Positions 49,646-58,495 of a stretch of DNA of 64,000 bases are shown here, piece after piece. The position numbers and the translations under genes were made by a program. Position 1 is the first letter of the stretch. Every line of letters begins with the position of its first letter. The notes under the pieces were generated by a model that was given only the letters and a program-made list of their open reading frames with translations, searched no databases and was not told the origin of the DNA. The DNA lies in the NCBI GenBank assembly GCA_910585385.1, contig CAJUDV010000003.1, positions 16,935 to 80,934 on the forward strand, in the 5' to 3' direction. Source of the DNA: an uncultured Oscillibacter sp. (GTDB taxonomy: Bacteria; Bacillota; Clostridia; Oscillospirales; Oscillospiraceae).

Positions 49646-49724
49646 TCCAATCCCTTCCTGTGCCGGATTGCCTTGAAAACACTGGGATTTTCTGAACAGT
49701 CCGTGAATTTTTCCACGGTTTGCC

Positions 49725-49753
49725 TTGCAATCTATCCGTATATTTTATATAAT
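49725..49753 (+). promoter_or_regulatory. Promoter of the cdaA operon
   Basis: TTGCAA (49725-49730) and a perfect TATAAT (49748-49753) are 17 bases apart. Confidence 0.8.
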
Positions 49754-49791
49754 TAAAATATTCATGGCCTGAAAGGGATGATGACCCAATT

Positions 49792-50676
49792 ATGGAACTG
49801 AAGTTTTCGCAGATCCCGGCGTTTGCCGGCAGGTATCTGCTGACGCTCCAGATCACCGATGTGCTGGATATTCTCATCATAGCGTTTCTGCTGTACAAGC
49901 TGCTGACTTTGGTGCGCAGCACCAAGGCCGCCAGTCTGCTGAAGGGCCTGCTGGCCTTTTTCGCGCTGCTGGCGCTGTCCAACCTCTTCAATCTCAGAGG
50001 AATTACCTACATTTTGAGCAAACTAATGGAAATGGGGGTTTTGGCTCTGATCATCCTGTTTCAGCCGGAGATCCGCCGGATTCTGGAACAGCTGGGCAGC
50101 CGCCGCATCGTGGCGTTTTTCAGCCACAGTGAGGCGGGGAATGTGATGGAGCAGACCATTGGGCAGACGGTGCTGGCCTGTACGGAGATGTCCCAGAGCC
50201 GCACAGGCGCGCTGATCGTATTTGAGCGGGAGATCATGCTGGATGAATTTGTCCGCAGCGGGACGGTACTGGACGCCGCGGTCTCCAGCGAGCTTTTGAA
50301 AAACATTTTCTTTGTCAAGGCCCCCATGCACGACGGAGCGGTGATCGTCCGTCACGGGCGGATTTTGGGCGCCGGCTGTATGCTTCCCCTGAGCAAGAAT
50401 GTGAACCTGAGCCGGGATCTGGGGATGCGCCACCGGGCCGGCATCGGCATGAGTGAGAACTCCGACGCGGTGGTGGTTATCGTCTCGGAGGAGACAGGCT
50501 CCATCTCCGTGGCCATCGGCGGAATGCTGAAGCGCCATTTGAAGCCGGAGACGCTGGAAAACCTGCTGCGCAACGAGCTGCTTCCTCAGGAGGAGTCCGG
50601 AGAGGCGAAGCAGAGGTTCAGCCTGCTGCGGCTGCTGCAGGGCCGGAAGGACGGAGGTACGCGCGATGGAGAATAA
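49792..50676 (+). CDS. cdaA: Diadenylate cyclase CdaA
   Basis: A 294-residue membrane-bound c-di-AMP synthase. Three N-terminal helices (to about residue 95) precede the DAC domain. The catalytic DGA motif is in APMHDGAVIVRHG and the RHR motif is in GMRHRAGIGMSE. c-di-AMP controls potassium and osmolyte uptake and wall homeostasis. It overlaps the cdaR gene by eleven bases, the standard cdaA-cdaR order; glmM, often third, is not here. Confidence 0.97.
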   Translation: MELKFSQIPAFAGRYLLTLQITDVLDILIIAFLLYKLLTLVRSTKAASLLKGLLAFFALLALSNLFNLRGITYILSKLMEMGVLALIILFQPEIRRILEQLGSRRIVAFFSHSEAGNVMEQTIGQTVLACTEMSQSRTGALIVFEREIMLDEFVRSGTVLDAAVSSELLKNIFFVKAPMHDGAVIVRHGRILGAGCMLPLSKNVNLSRDLGMRHRAGIGMSENSDAVVVIVSEETGSISVAIGGMLKRHLKPETLENLLRNELLPQEESGEAKQRFSLLRLLQGRKDGGTRDGE

Positions 50677-51991
50677 GAACATCGGTATGCGCAAGGTACT
50701 GTATCTCTTGCTGGCCTTCCTTGTGGCGGTGATGATCTGGTTTTTTGTGGACGAAACCAACGATGTTACGGTGGAGCGGGTGATCACAGGCGTTGAGATC
50801 ATCTATACGGACGAAGATACCGTTTTGGCGGACCGGGGACTGATGCTGCTGGACGACGGCACAGACCTTACCATGGACATTACCGTCCGTGGAAAACGGC
50901 GGACCGTCTCGTGGATGGATAATGAGAGCGTCCGTGTGATTGTGGAATTAAAAAATATCACTGGGTCCGGAAAGCAGCGGGTGCCCTATCAGCTGTCGTT
51001 GGTCTCACCGTTTAACAACAGCGTACAGGTGAGCGACAGGAGCATTTCCATGGCCACCGTGAATATCAGCGAGCTGTACAGCAAGCAGGTGGAGATCAAG
51101 TGCGAGCTGGTTGGCAACGTGGCGGAGGGCTACAACGCCGGACAGCTCCAGATGTCCCACAGCGAGATTGAGATCTGGGGTCAGCAGGAGATCATCGACC
51201 AGGTGGCCTACGCTAAGGTGAAGCTGGACATTGGCAGTGCCACAGGCAGTATCTCCGAGACGCTGGGGGTGCAGTACTACACCGCGGAGGGTGAAGCGCT
51301 GGACTCCGCCGGAATCCGCACCACTGTGGAGAAGATCCAGGTGACTCTGCCGGTGTTTGTCACCAAGGAACTGCGGCTGACGATGAACTATGTTGACGCC
51401 CCCGGCGCCCGGCGCAGGAATATGAGTGCCAGCCTGGACCCGGAGACCATTATGGTCTCGGGACCGGCGGAGGTGCTGCGGGATCGGGAGACTATTGTCC
51501 TGGGTGACTTTGATCTTCTCGCCGTCGGAAATACGGAGAGCACCCACACCTACGGCATCACGGTGCCGGATGGGTGTACAAACCTCAGCGGGGTCACCCG
51601 GTCCACCCTGACCATCTCCTATCCGGACAAGACCACCGCTATGGTAATGACGAACCGCATTCGTTTCGACAATGAGCCCGAGGGCAGAAATCTGGATGTG
51701 CAGACGCCGGAGATCGTGGTGTCGGTCTTTGGCACCGAGGCGGATGTGTCGGCCCTCAGCGGGGAGAATATCACCCTGGCGGCAGATCTCAGCGACTATG
51801 GCTCCGCCTTGGGGACCTATGCCATTCCGGCGGTGGTGGAGATTGACTCCGGCGGTGACATCGGCGTCACGGGAGAGTATGAGATCCAGGTGACCATCCG
51901 TGAGCCCGGCGACGAGCCGGAGCCTTCGGATGAAGACCAGGTTTCCGCAATGAACCCGGATGAAGGCGGAGGAGAAGGAGAGGAACCATGA
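50666..51991 (+). CDS. cdaR: CdaR-type YbbR-domain protein
   Basis: A 441-residue protein with one N-terminal membrane helix (about 9-27) and several extracellular YbbR repeats (roughly four, each about 80 residues). It matches the CdaA regulator CdaR by layout and position. The C-terminus is Glu/Asp-rich. It is probably a partner that adjusts c-di-AMP synthesis from outside the membrane. The stop overlaps the rseC gene by four bases. Confidence 0.92.
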   Translation: MENKNIGMRKVLYLLLAFLVAVMIWFFVDETNDVTVERVITGVEIIYTDEDTVLADRGLMLLDDGTDLTMDITVRGKRRTVSWMDNESVRVIVELKNITGSGKQRVPYQLSLVSPFNNSVQVSDRSISMATVNISELYSKQVEIKCELVGNVAEGYNAGQLQMSHSEIEIWGQQEIIDQVAYAKVKLDIGSATGSISETLGVQYYTAEGEALDSAGIRTTVEKIQVTLPVFVTKELRLTMNYVDAPGARRRNMSASLDPETIMVSGPAEVLRDRETIVLGDFDLLAVGNTESTHTYGITVPDGCTNLSGVTRSTLTISYPDKTTAMVMTNRIRFDNEPEGRNLDVQTPEIVVSVFGTEADVSALSGENITLAADLSDYGSALGTYAIPAVVEIDSGGDIGVTGEYEIQVTIREPGDEPEPSDEDQVSAMNPDEGGGEGEEP

Positions 51992-52398
51992 CCCAGATCG
52001 CAACAGTAGAGCGGATTATTGACGCAGACCACGCGGAGATCTCCGTACCCCGGAAGTCCGCCTGCGGACACGACTGCGAGGAGTGCGCCGGCTGCGGCGT
52101 CACCGGCGCGGCGGTTCACGCCCGGGCCCTGAATCCCATCGGCGCCCGGCCCGGGCAGAAGGTGGTGGTGCAGAGCGATACCAATAAGATGCTGCGTATC
52201 GTCGCCTTGGTGTATCTCACGCCGGTACTGCTGTTTCTGGTCGGATATTTTATCACTATGGCGGTGACGTCCAGCGCGGCTATCCAGTACCTGGCTGCCG
52301 GGACCGGCTTTGCGGCGGGAATTTTGCTGGCGGTTCTCTATGACCGCCGCCTGCGGCAGCGGGGCGGGCTCTCTTTTCAGATTGTCCGGCTGTTCTGA
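51988..52398 (+). CDS. SoxR-reducing system / RseC family protein
   Basis: A 136-residue RseC-family membrane protein. The N-terminal domain carries a cysteine cluster (CGHDCEECAGCG) and two membrane helices follow (about 70-90 and 95-115). In proteobacteria RseC acts with the Rsx/Rnf electron-transfer complex; Rnf genes are not seen here. It overlaps cdaR by four bases and DUF5685 by one. Confidence 0.9.
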   Translation: MTQIATVERIIDADHAEISVPRKSACGHDCEECAGCGVTGAAVHARALNPIGARPGQKVVVQSDTNKMLRIVALVYLTPVLLFLVGYFITMAVTSSAAIQYLAAGTGFAAGILLAVLYDRRLRQRGGLSFQIVRLF

Positions 52399-53303
52399 TG
52401 TACGGCTATGTCAGGCCGCCCCTAAAGACGCTGCCGGAAGAGGAGACGGAGCGGTTTCGCCGTGTCTACTGCGGACTGTGCCACACCCTGGGCCAGCGGT
52501 ATGGAGCGGCGGCCAGGTTCATCCTAAATTATGATTTCACATTTTTAGCCATTTTGCTCTCAGATCCTGTTGAAGAGAGCTGCTCTAAATCCAGATGCAT
52601 TGTCAGCCCAATCCGGCGGCGGAGTTTTCAGCCGTCCAGCGCCGCTCTGGAGCTGGCGGCGGATGAGAGCGTCATTCTGGCTTATTGGCAGCTGCGGGAC
52701 GGCGTGAAGGACCATGATTGGCTCCATGGAGTGAAGTACCGGAGCGTATCCAAAATTCTGGAACCAGCCTACCGCAGGGCGGCGTCCCTCCGGCCTGCGT
52801 TTGATGAGCAGACCCGCCTCCAGCTGGCGCTTTTGGAACGGCTGGAAGCAGAGCGGTGCTCCTCCATTGACCAGGCGGCGGACGCTTTTGCGGCGCTGCT
52901 GGCGGCTGCCGCTCAGGAGGTGGATGACCCCGTCCGGCGGCGGGTGCTGGAACAGCTGCTCTATCACCTGGGCCGCTGGGTCTATCTGGTGGATGCGGCG
53001 GACGATTTAAAAAAAGACGCCCTCTCCGGAGACTACAACCCTGTGGCGCTGCGTTTTGGTTTAGGAGACGGCGTTTGGACGGCGGAGGCACGGCGGGAGT
53101 TTGCCGCAACGCTGGACCACTCCATCCATATGATGGCGACAGCCTTTGAGCTGTGGGACTTCGGCGTTTGGACGCCGGTTTTGGAAAGCACCCTGTATAC
53201 CGGCCTGTTTCAGGTGGGAAAGGCGGTACTGGACGGCAGGTTTCGGGCGGTCCGGCGGGGCAGGATCAGAAAGAATCACAAGAATGAAGAGGAAACCACA
53301 TGA
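52398..53303 (+). CDS. DUF5685 family protein
   Basis: A 301-residue, largely helical soluble protein with the N-terminal motif YVRPPLKTLPEEETERFRRVYCGLCHTLGQRYG, which marks the DUF5685 family. The arrangement YLVDAADDLKKDALSGDYNP in the middle, with two acidic pairs, resembles the metal-binding helices of prenyl-synthase folds, a tentative comparison. A J-domain gene follows, overlapping by four bases, a frequent pairing in clostridia. The function is unknown. Confidence 0.85.
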   Translation: MYGYVRPPLKTLPEEETERFRRVYCGLCHTLGQRYGAAARFILNYDFTFLAILLSDPVEESCSKSRCIVSPIRRRSFQPSSAALELAADESVILAYWQLRDGVKDHDWLHGVKYRSVSKILEPAYRRAASLRPAFDEQTRLQLALLERLEAERCSSIDQAADAFAALLAAAAQEVDDPVRRRVLEQLLYHLGRWVYLVDAADDLKKDALSGDYNPVALRFGLGDGVWTAEARREFAATLDHSIHMMATAFELWDFGVWTPVLESTLYTGLFQVGKAVLDGRFRAVRRGRIRKNHKNEEETT

Positions 53304-53914
53304 ACGATCCCTATCAGGTATTAGGCGTCTCTGAGAGCGCGACGGATGAGGAAATTAAAAAGGCCTATCGGGACTTAGCCAGAAAGTACCATCCGGACAA
53401 CTACCACGATAATCCCCTGGCGGATCTGGCTCAGGAGCGGATGAAGGAGATTAACGCTGCGTATGAGCGGATCACCAAGGAGCGCAGTGGCGGCGGACGG
53501 CCGGGAAGCAGCAATGGTTACGGATACGGTGGGCAGCAGTACAGAACCTCCAGTTCCTCATCTGTGCTTCAGCAGGCCCGCATGGCTGTCAATTCCGGCG
53601 ATTTGAGCCGGGCGGAGGCTCTGCTGGCCAATTACAGCGACCACAACGCCGAGTGGAATTTTCTCAAGGGTGTGATCTGCTATCGACGGGGCTGGATGGA
53701 CGAGGCCAAGCGGTATTATGAGACCGCCTGTCAGATGGACCCGGGCAATCTGGAGTACCGCCAAGCGATGAGCTTTATGGCAAACGGGCCCAGGGGCGCC
53801 TACCGGCCTGGAGGCGGACCTTTTGGAACGGAGGTCTGTCCCGGCAATCTGTGCCTGGAGCTGTGTTGTATCTATACGCTCTGTAACGGCGGCGGTTATT
53901 TCTTCTGCTGCTGA
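53300..53914 (+). CDS. J-domain protein with TPR-like region and Cys-rich tail
   Basis: A 204-residue protein. The J domain (residues 1-66) has the HPD motif in RKYHPDNYHDN, needed to stimulate Hsp70. A Gly/Ser/Tyr-rich linker (about 67-90) follows, then a TPR-like helical part (about 92-160). The end has several cysteines in the last 25 residues (EVCPGNLCLELCCIYTLC, then CC at the tail). It lacks the zinc-finger and C-terminal client domains of DnaJ itself. It is paired with DUF5685. Confidence 0.9.
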   Translation: MNDPYQVLGVSESATDEEIKKAYRDLARKYHPDNYHDNPLADLAQERMKEINAAYERITKERSGGGRPGSSNGYGYGGQQYRTSSSSSVLQQARMAVNSGDLSRAEALLANYSDHNAEWNFLKGVICYRRGWMDEAKRYYETACQMDPGNLEYRQAMSFMANGPRGAYRPGGGPFGTEVCPGNLCLELCCIYTLCNGGGYFFCC

Positions 53915-53934
53915 GAGATGGGGAGGGAATTGAT

Positions 53935-54816
53935 TTGATCAAGAGTATGACCGGCTATGGCCGGGCCCGGCGGGAGCTGCACAAGCGGGATATAACGGTG
54001 GAGGTTCGCTCTGTCAACAACCGTTATCTGGATTGTGCGGTGAGGATGCCCCGGATGTATGCCTTTGCAGAGGACGCCGTGAAACAGTGTGTTCAAAAGG
54101 CCGTCTCCCGGGGAAAGGTGGATGTGTTCATCAGTGTGGACGCCTCCGCCGCCGACGTGGCGAAGGTCGCCGTTAACCGGGAGCTGGCCGCCCAGTACGC
54201 CGCCGCTCTGAAAGAGCTGTCGGAGGTCTGCGGTCCCACGGCTTATCGGGTTACGCCGGACCAGCTGGCCCGTTTTCCGGACGTCCTTACCGTCACCAAG
54301 GCGGATGAGGATTTGGAGACGGTCAGCGCGGACCTGTGCACCGTGCTGGAGGAGGCCTTGGCGTCTTTCAACGCCATGCGGGCGACGGAGGGAGCCAGGC
54401 TGGCAGAGGACATCGGAAACCGTTTGGACAACATCCTGACCGGTACCGGCCAGGTGGAGGCTCGCTCCCCGGAGACGGTGGCGGAGTACCGTCGGAAGCT
54501 CACCGCCAGGATGCAGGAGGTGCTCCAGAGCGCCACGGTGGACGAGCAGCGCATTCTCACCGAGGCGGCTGTTTACGCCGACAAGGTTGCCGTAGATGAG
54601 GAGACGGTCCGCCTGAGAAGCCACGTGAGCCAGCTGCGGAACATGTTGACCTCTGACGAGCCCATGGGCCGCAAAATGGATTTTTTAATCCAGGAGGTCA
54701 ATCGGGAGTCCAATACCATCGGCTCTAAATGCAGTGACGTGGAGATTGCCCAGGTGGTGGTAAACCTCAAGGCCGAGGTGGAGAAGATGCGTGAGCAGGT
54801 TCAGAACGTGGAGTGA
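53935..54816 (+). CDS. yicC: YicC-family endoribonuclease
   Basis: A 293-residue YicC/YloC protein; family members are endoribonucleases affecting RNA turnover. The start IKSMTGYGRA and the C-terminal GRKMDFLIQEVNRESNTIGSKCSD are diagnostic. The start codon is TTG (53935), seven bases after GGGAGGG; no ATG exists earlier in frame. It begins the yicC-remA-gmk-rpoZ-priA series known from Bacillus. Confidence 0.95.
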   Translation: MIKSMTGYGRARRELHKRDITVEVRSVNNRYLDCAVRMPRMYAFAEDAVKQCVQKAVSRGKVDVFISVDASAADVAKVAVNRELAAQYAAALKELSEVCGPTAYRVTPDQLARFPDVLTVTKADEDLETVSADLCTVLEEALASFNAMRATEGARLAEDIGNRLDNILTGTGQVEARSPETVAEYRRKLTARMQEVLQSATVDEQRILTEAAVYADKVAVDEETVRLRSHVSQLRNMLTSDEPMGRKMDFLIQEVNRESNTIGSKCSDVEIAQVVVNLKAEVEKMREQVQNVE

Positions 54817-54819
54817 GCC

Positions 54820-55074
54820 ATGAAGTTGATTAACATCGGATTTGGAAACCTGATTTCGGAGGAGCGGCTGGTGGCCGTTATCAGCCCAGACTCCGCCCCG
54901 GTGAAGCGCATGATCCAGGAAACCCGGGAGCGGGGGATGCTGATCGACGCCACCTACGGGCGGAAGACCGCCTCCGTCTTTGTGATGGACAGCGACCATG
55001 TGGTCCTGTCGGCCCTGCCGCCGGAACGGTTTGGCGGCAGAGCGGAGAATGCAGAGGAGCGTGAGCGCATATGA
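54820..55074 (+). CDS. remA: RemA/DUF370 family DNA-binding protein
   Basis: An 84-residue RemA-like regulator: KLINIGFGNLISEERLVAVISPDSAPVKRMIQE is the family core. In Bacillus RemA activates biofilm and osmoprotection genes by looping DNA as a ring oligomer. It lies three bases after yicC and overlaps gmk by four, its usual place. Confidence 0.95.
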   Translation: MKLINIGFGNLISEERLVAVISPDSAPVKRMIQETRERGMLIDATYGRKTASVFVMDSDHVVLSALPPERFGGRAENAEERERI

Positions 55075-55667
55075 AGAGAGGAAAGACCTTTATCGTCTCC
55101 GGCCCGTCGGGGGTCGGCAAAAGCACCGTGCTTAAGGCGCTGCTGGACCGGCGGGAGAACGTGTATTTCTCCGTATCCGCGACTACCCGGGAGATTCGCT
55201 CCGGCGAGGAGGACGGTGTGCACTACCACTTCCTGGAGGTGGATACCTTCCGCCAATGGATCGCAAGAGAGGAGTTTTTGGAGTACGCGGAATACGTGGG
55301 CAATTTCTATGGCACGCCCAAGCGGTATGTAGACGAGGCCATGGACAGGGGAGAAGATGTGATCCTGGACATTGAGATCCAAGGTGCTATCCAGGTGAAG
55401 GGCAAGCGGCCGGAGACCGTCAGCGTCTTTATCGCTCCGCCCAGCTGGGCAGAGCTGGAGCGCCGTCTCACGGAGCGGGGCACTGATAGCCCTGATAAAA
55501 TCCAAAAGCGGCTGCTGCGGGCAAAGGTGGAGTTCCAGACGGCACATACCTATGATTATTTTGTCATCAACGACAATATAGAAAACGCAGTGCGGGAGCT
55601 GGACGCCATTATGACCGCGGAGCACTGCAAACCCAAGGAGCGTATGGAGATCATCAACGGAAATTGA
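55071..55667 (+). CDS. gmk: Guanylate kinase
   Basis: A 198-residue GMP kinase with P-loop GPSGVGKST at 11-19 and the GMP-binding SATTREIRSGEEDGVHYHFL. It is full length and has the usual LERRLTERGTDSPDKIQKRL lid. Position between remA and rpoZ is conserved in Firmicutes. Confidence 0.98.
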   Translation: MKRGKTFIVSGPSGVGKSTVLKALLDRRENVYFSVSATTREIRSGEEDGVHYHFLEVDTFRQWIAREEFLEYAEYVGNFYGTPKRYVDEAMDRGEDVILDIEIQGAIQVKGKRPETVSVFIAPPSWAELERRLTERGTDSPDKIQKRLLRAKVEFQTAHTYDYFVINDNIENAVRELDAIMTAEHCKPKERMEIINGN

Positions 55668-55740
55668 GGCCGTCTTTATAAAAGCGGCGGTTTCCGGCAA
55701 AATTTTTGAGCCTGATTTGGCAGAATGGAAGTAGAGTATT

Positions 55741-55962
55741 ATGATGTTGTATCCTGCAATGGACAAATTGACAAGCTATGTGCCCAACCGCTATATGCTG
55801 GTGAATGTGGTGGCCCGCCGGGCTCGCCAGATCGCCGAGGCCGCCGAGGAGGCGGGAGAGCCGCTGGACGAGAAGCCGGTGACCCTGGCCATCCACGAGG
55901 TGGCGGAGGGCCGCTTGGAAGCCGGCGGCGTGGATCCGACGGCAGAAGAGGAAGGGGAGTAA
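55741..55962 (+). CDS. rpoZ: RNA polymerase omega subunit
   Basis: A 73-residue omega subunit. The core NRYMLVNVVARRARQIAE is diagnostic, with the conserved PVTLAIHEVAEGRL following. The Shine-Dalgarno sequence is weak (GGAAGTAGAG). In Bacillus coaBC lies between rpoZ and priA, but here priA follows after only 22 bases. Confidence 0.92.
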   Translation: MMLYPAMDKLTSYVPNRYMLVNVVARRARQIAEAAEEAGEPLDEKPVTLAIHEVAEGRLEAGGVDPTAEEEGE

Positions 55963-55984
55963 CCGGCGCGAAAGGGGGCGGGGC

Positions 55985-58453
55985 ATGGAGGCCGCTGTGA
56001 TTTGCAAGGTCGCGGTCAGTGCCGCGCCCTATGCCATAGACAAGCCCTACGACTACCTGGTACCGGAGGCCATGATGGAGACCGCGGTCCCCGGCGTTCG
56101 GGTAATGGTCCCCTTTGGGCGGGGAAACCGAAGCGCTGAGGGCATGGTCCTGACTCGGGGAACGGGCGTGCGGACAAAAAAACTCAAGCCTTTGACAGCG
56201 GTGCTGGATCGGGAGCCGGTATTGGACCGGGCGGGGATCGAACTGGCCCTGTGGATGCGGCAGCGGTACTTCTGCACGCTCTTCGAGGCGGTGAAGACCA
56301 TCCTGCCCACCGGGTTATGGTATCAGCTCCGGGAGGTCTGGAAGCTGACGAATCCGCAGCTGGACCGCCTGACAGCGGACAGCATGGCCGCCTCTGTCAG
56401 GCGGGCTGTACCGGTGTTGGACGTGCTGTATGCCGGCGGCGGCAGCGCGGATTTGGAGACACTGCGTTCCAGCTGCGGCCAACAGACGGAGACGGTGCTG
56501 CGCGGGCTTCAAAAGGTTGGCCTGGTTGTCTGTGAGACCGCCGCCAGGCGAAAGGTTGTGGACCGCTCCCGCCGGATGGCGGAGCTTGCTATTCCCGTGG
56601 AGGAAGCGCTGGCCGCGGTGGAGCCGAAGCGGCGCTCCGCGCCTCAGCGTTATGAGGTAGTGAACCTTTTGGCCTCCGCCGGGCGGATCTCTGCCGCCGA
56701 TGTGTGCTATTTTACCGGCGCGTCCATGCGGACGCTGCGGGCTCTGGAGAAGGGCGGCCTGGTGGCCTTTTCCCAGGAGGAGACTCTGCGGCTTTCCCCT
56801 CCGGAGCAGGTGGAACCGGGACCGGCCATAATATTGAGCGGGGAACAGCAGGCCGCTTTTGACCAGATCCTCTCTCTGACGGAAAAACCTGCGGCGCAGG
56901 CGGCGCTTTTGCAGGGGGTCACCGGCAGCGGTAAGACCCAGGTCTATCTGCGGCTGGTACAGGAGGTGCTGGCCAGGGGCAAGGACGCCATGGTGCTGGT
57001 GCCGGAGATCGCGCTGACGCCTCAGATGATGCGAAAATTTTCCTCCTATTTTGGAGACCGGGCGGCCATGCTCCACAGCGGACTGCGCATGACGGAACGC
57101 TACGACCAGTGGAAGCGTATTCGGCGGGGGGAGGTTCAGGTGGTATTGGGCACCCGGTCCGCCATTTTTGCGCCGCTGAGGAACCTTGGTATGATTATTT
57201 TGGACGAGGAGCAGGAGAGCAGTTATCAGTCAGAAAATCCGCCTCGGTATCATACTCGAGACGTGGCAAAATACCTCTGCGGCCGGTATGGAGCTACGCT
57301 GGTGCTGGGTTCCGCCACACCGGCGGTGGAGACCGCCTGGGCCGCGGAGAGCGGTGTCTATCACAAAGCCTTGCTGCGGAAGCGGTATAATCAAAGAGCC
57401 CTTCCGGAAGTTCTGGTGGCGGATCTCCGGGAGGAGATTCACAATGGGAACCCCGGCCTGATTGGCGCTGTTTTGCGTCGGGAGTTGGAGAAAAACCTCT
57501 CCCAGGGAGAACAGAGTATCTTGTTTTTGAATCGCCGGGGAAACAGCCGGATGCTGTTGTGCGGGGAGTGCGGCCATGTGCCGGAATGTCCACGGTGCAG
57601 CACGGCGCTGACCTATCACTCCGCCAATGGGCGGCTGATGTGCCACTACTGCGGGCACTCCCAGCGGGTGAGCGACGCCTGCCCTGTATGCGGAGGCAGA
57701 ATGAAGCACGTGGGCGCCGGTACCCAGCGGGTGGAGGAGGAGCTGAGGGATCTATTTCCGGAGGCGGGGATTCTGCGAATGGATACTGACACTGCCTCTG
57801 GCCGCCACGAGGAGATCCTGTCCCAATTTGAAAACGAGAGGATTCCTATACTGCTGGGTACCCAGATGGTGGCCAAAGGGCTGGATTTTGAAAATGTGAC
57901 GCTGGTGGGCGTGTTGTCTGCCGACATTTCACTGTATGTGGATAATTACCGGGCCGCTGAACGGACGTTCAGCCTGCTGACCCAAGTGGTGGGCCGGGCG
58001 GGCCGGGGAGACCGGGCAGGCCGGGCGGTAATTCAGACCTATACGCCGGAAAATGATGTGATCCGGTGCGCGGCCCGGCAGGATTACGAGGGGTTCTATG
58101 AGCACGAGATCAGGCTGCGCCGGCTGCGGCGCTGTCCGCCCTTCGCGGACCTCTTTACCTTCACAGTCTCCGGGGCGGAGGAGGGGCGTGTCCTGCGGGC
58201 TGCGGCGGCCCTGCGGGAGCGGCTGCGGAGCTTATACGCTGCGGACCAGGCAGCGGACAGCCAGCCGGAGGTTCTGGGTCCCGCCCCCGCGCCGGTGGTG
58301 AAACTGAATAACCGCTACCGTTACCGGGTGCTTCTGGTGGGAAAAAACGACAGGACAACCCGGGAGCTGGTAAGCTGGGCGATGAAAGAATTTGCCAACA
58401 ACCGCGAAAATCGCGGACTTCATATTTTTGCGGACTGCAACGGACTGGAGTGA
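55985..58453 (+). CDS. priA: Primosomal protein N' (replication restart helicase PriA)
   Basis: An 822-residue superfamily 2 helicase that restarts stalled forks. An N-terminal DNA-binding domain is followed by Walker A GVTGSGKTQVYL and Walker B LDEEQES, where the common form is DEEH. The zinc-binding region has eight cysteines (CGECGHVPECPRC, CHYCG, CPVCG). Motifs V/VI are seen as GTQMVAKGLDFENV and QVVGRAGRGDRAG. The protein is full length. The ATG at 55985 follows AAAGGGGGCGGGG. Confidence 0.97.
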   Translation: MEAAVICKVAVSAAPYAIDKPYDYLVPEAMMETAVPGVRVMVPFGRGNRSAEGMVLTRGTGVRTKKLKPLTAVLDREPVLDRAGIELALWMRQRYFCTLFEAVKTILPTGLWYQLREVWKLTNPQLDRLTADSMAASVRRAVPVLDVLYAGGGSADLETLRSSCGQQTETVLRGLQKVGLVVCETAARRKVVDRSRRMAELAIPVEEALAAVEPKRRSAPQRYEVVNLLASAGRISAADVCYFTGASMRTLRALEKGGLVAFSQEETLRLSPPEQVEPGPAIILSGEQQAAFDQILSLTEKPAAQAALLQGVTGSGKTQVYLRLVQEVLARGKDAMVLVPEIALTPQMMRKFSSYFGDRAAMLHSGLRMTERYDQWKRIRRGEVQVVLGTRSAIFAPLRNLGMIILDEEQESSYQSENPPRYHTRDVAKYLCGRYGATLVLGSATPAVETAWAAESGVYHKALLRKRYNQRALPEVLVADLREEIHNGNPGLIGAVLRRELEKNLSQGEQSILFLNRRGNSRMLLCGECGHVPECPRCSTALTYHSANGRLMCHYCGHSQRVSDACPVCGGRMKHVGAGTQRVEEELRDLFPEAGILRMDTDTASGRHEEILSQFENERIPILLGTQMVAKGLDFENVTLVGVLSADISLYVDNYRAAERTFSLLTQVVGRAGRGDRAGRAVIQTYTPENDVIRCAARQDYEGFYEHEIRLRRLRRCPPFADLFTFTVSGAEEGRVLRAAAALRERLRSLYAADQAADSQPEVLGPAPAPVVKLNNRYRYRVLLVGKNDRTTRELVSWAMKEFANNRENRGLHIFADCNGLE

Positions 58454-58495
58454 GCGTCTAAACGGCAGTTCGGACCATTGGGGAGGATAAAACTT

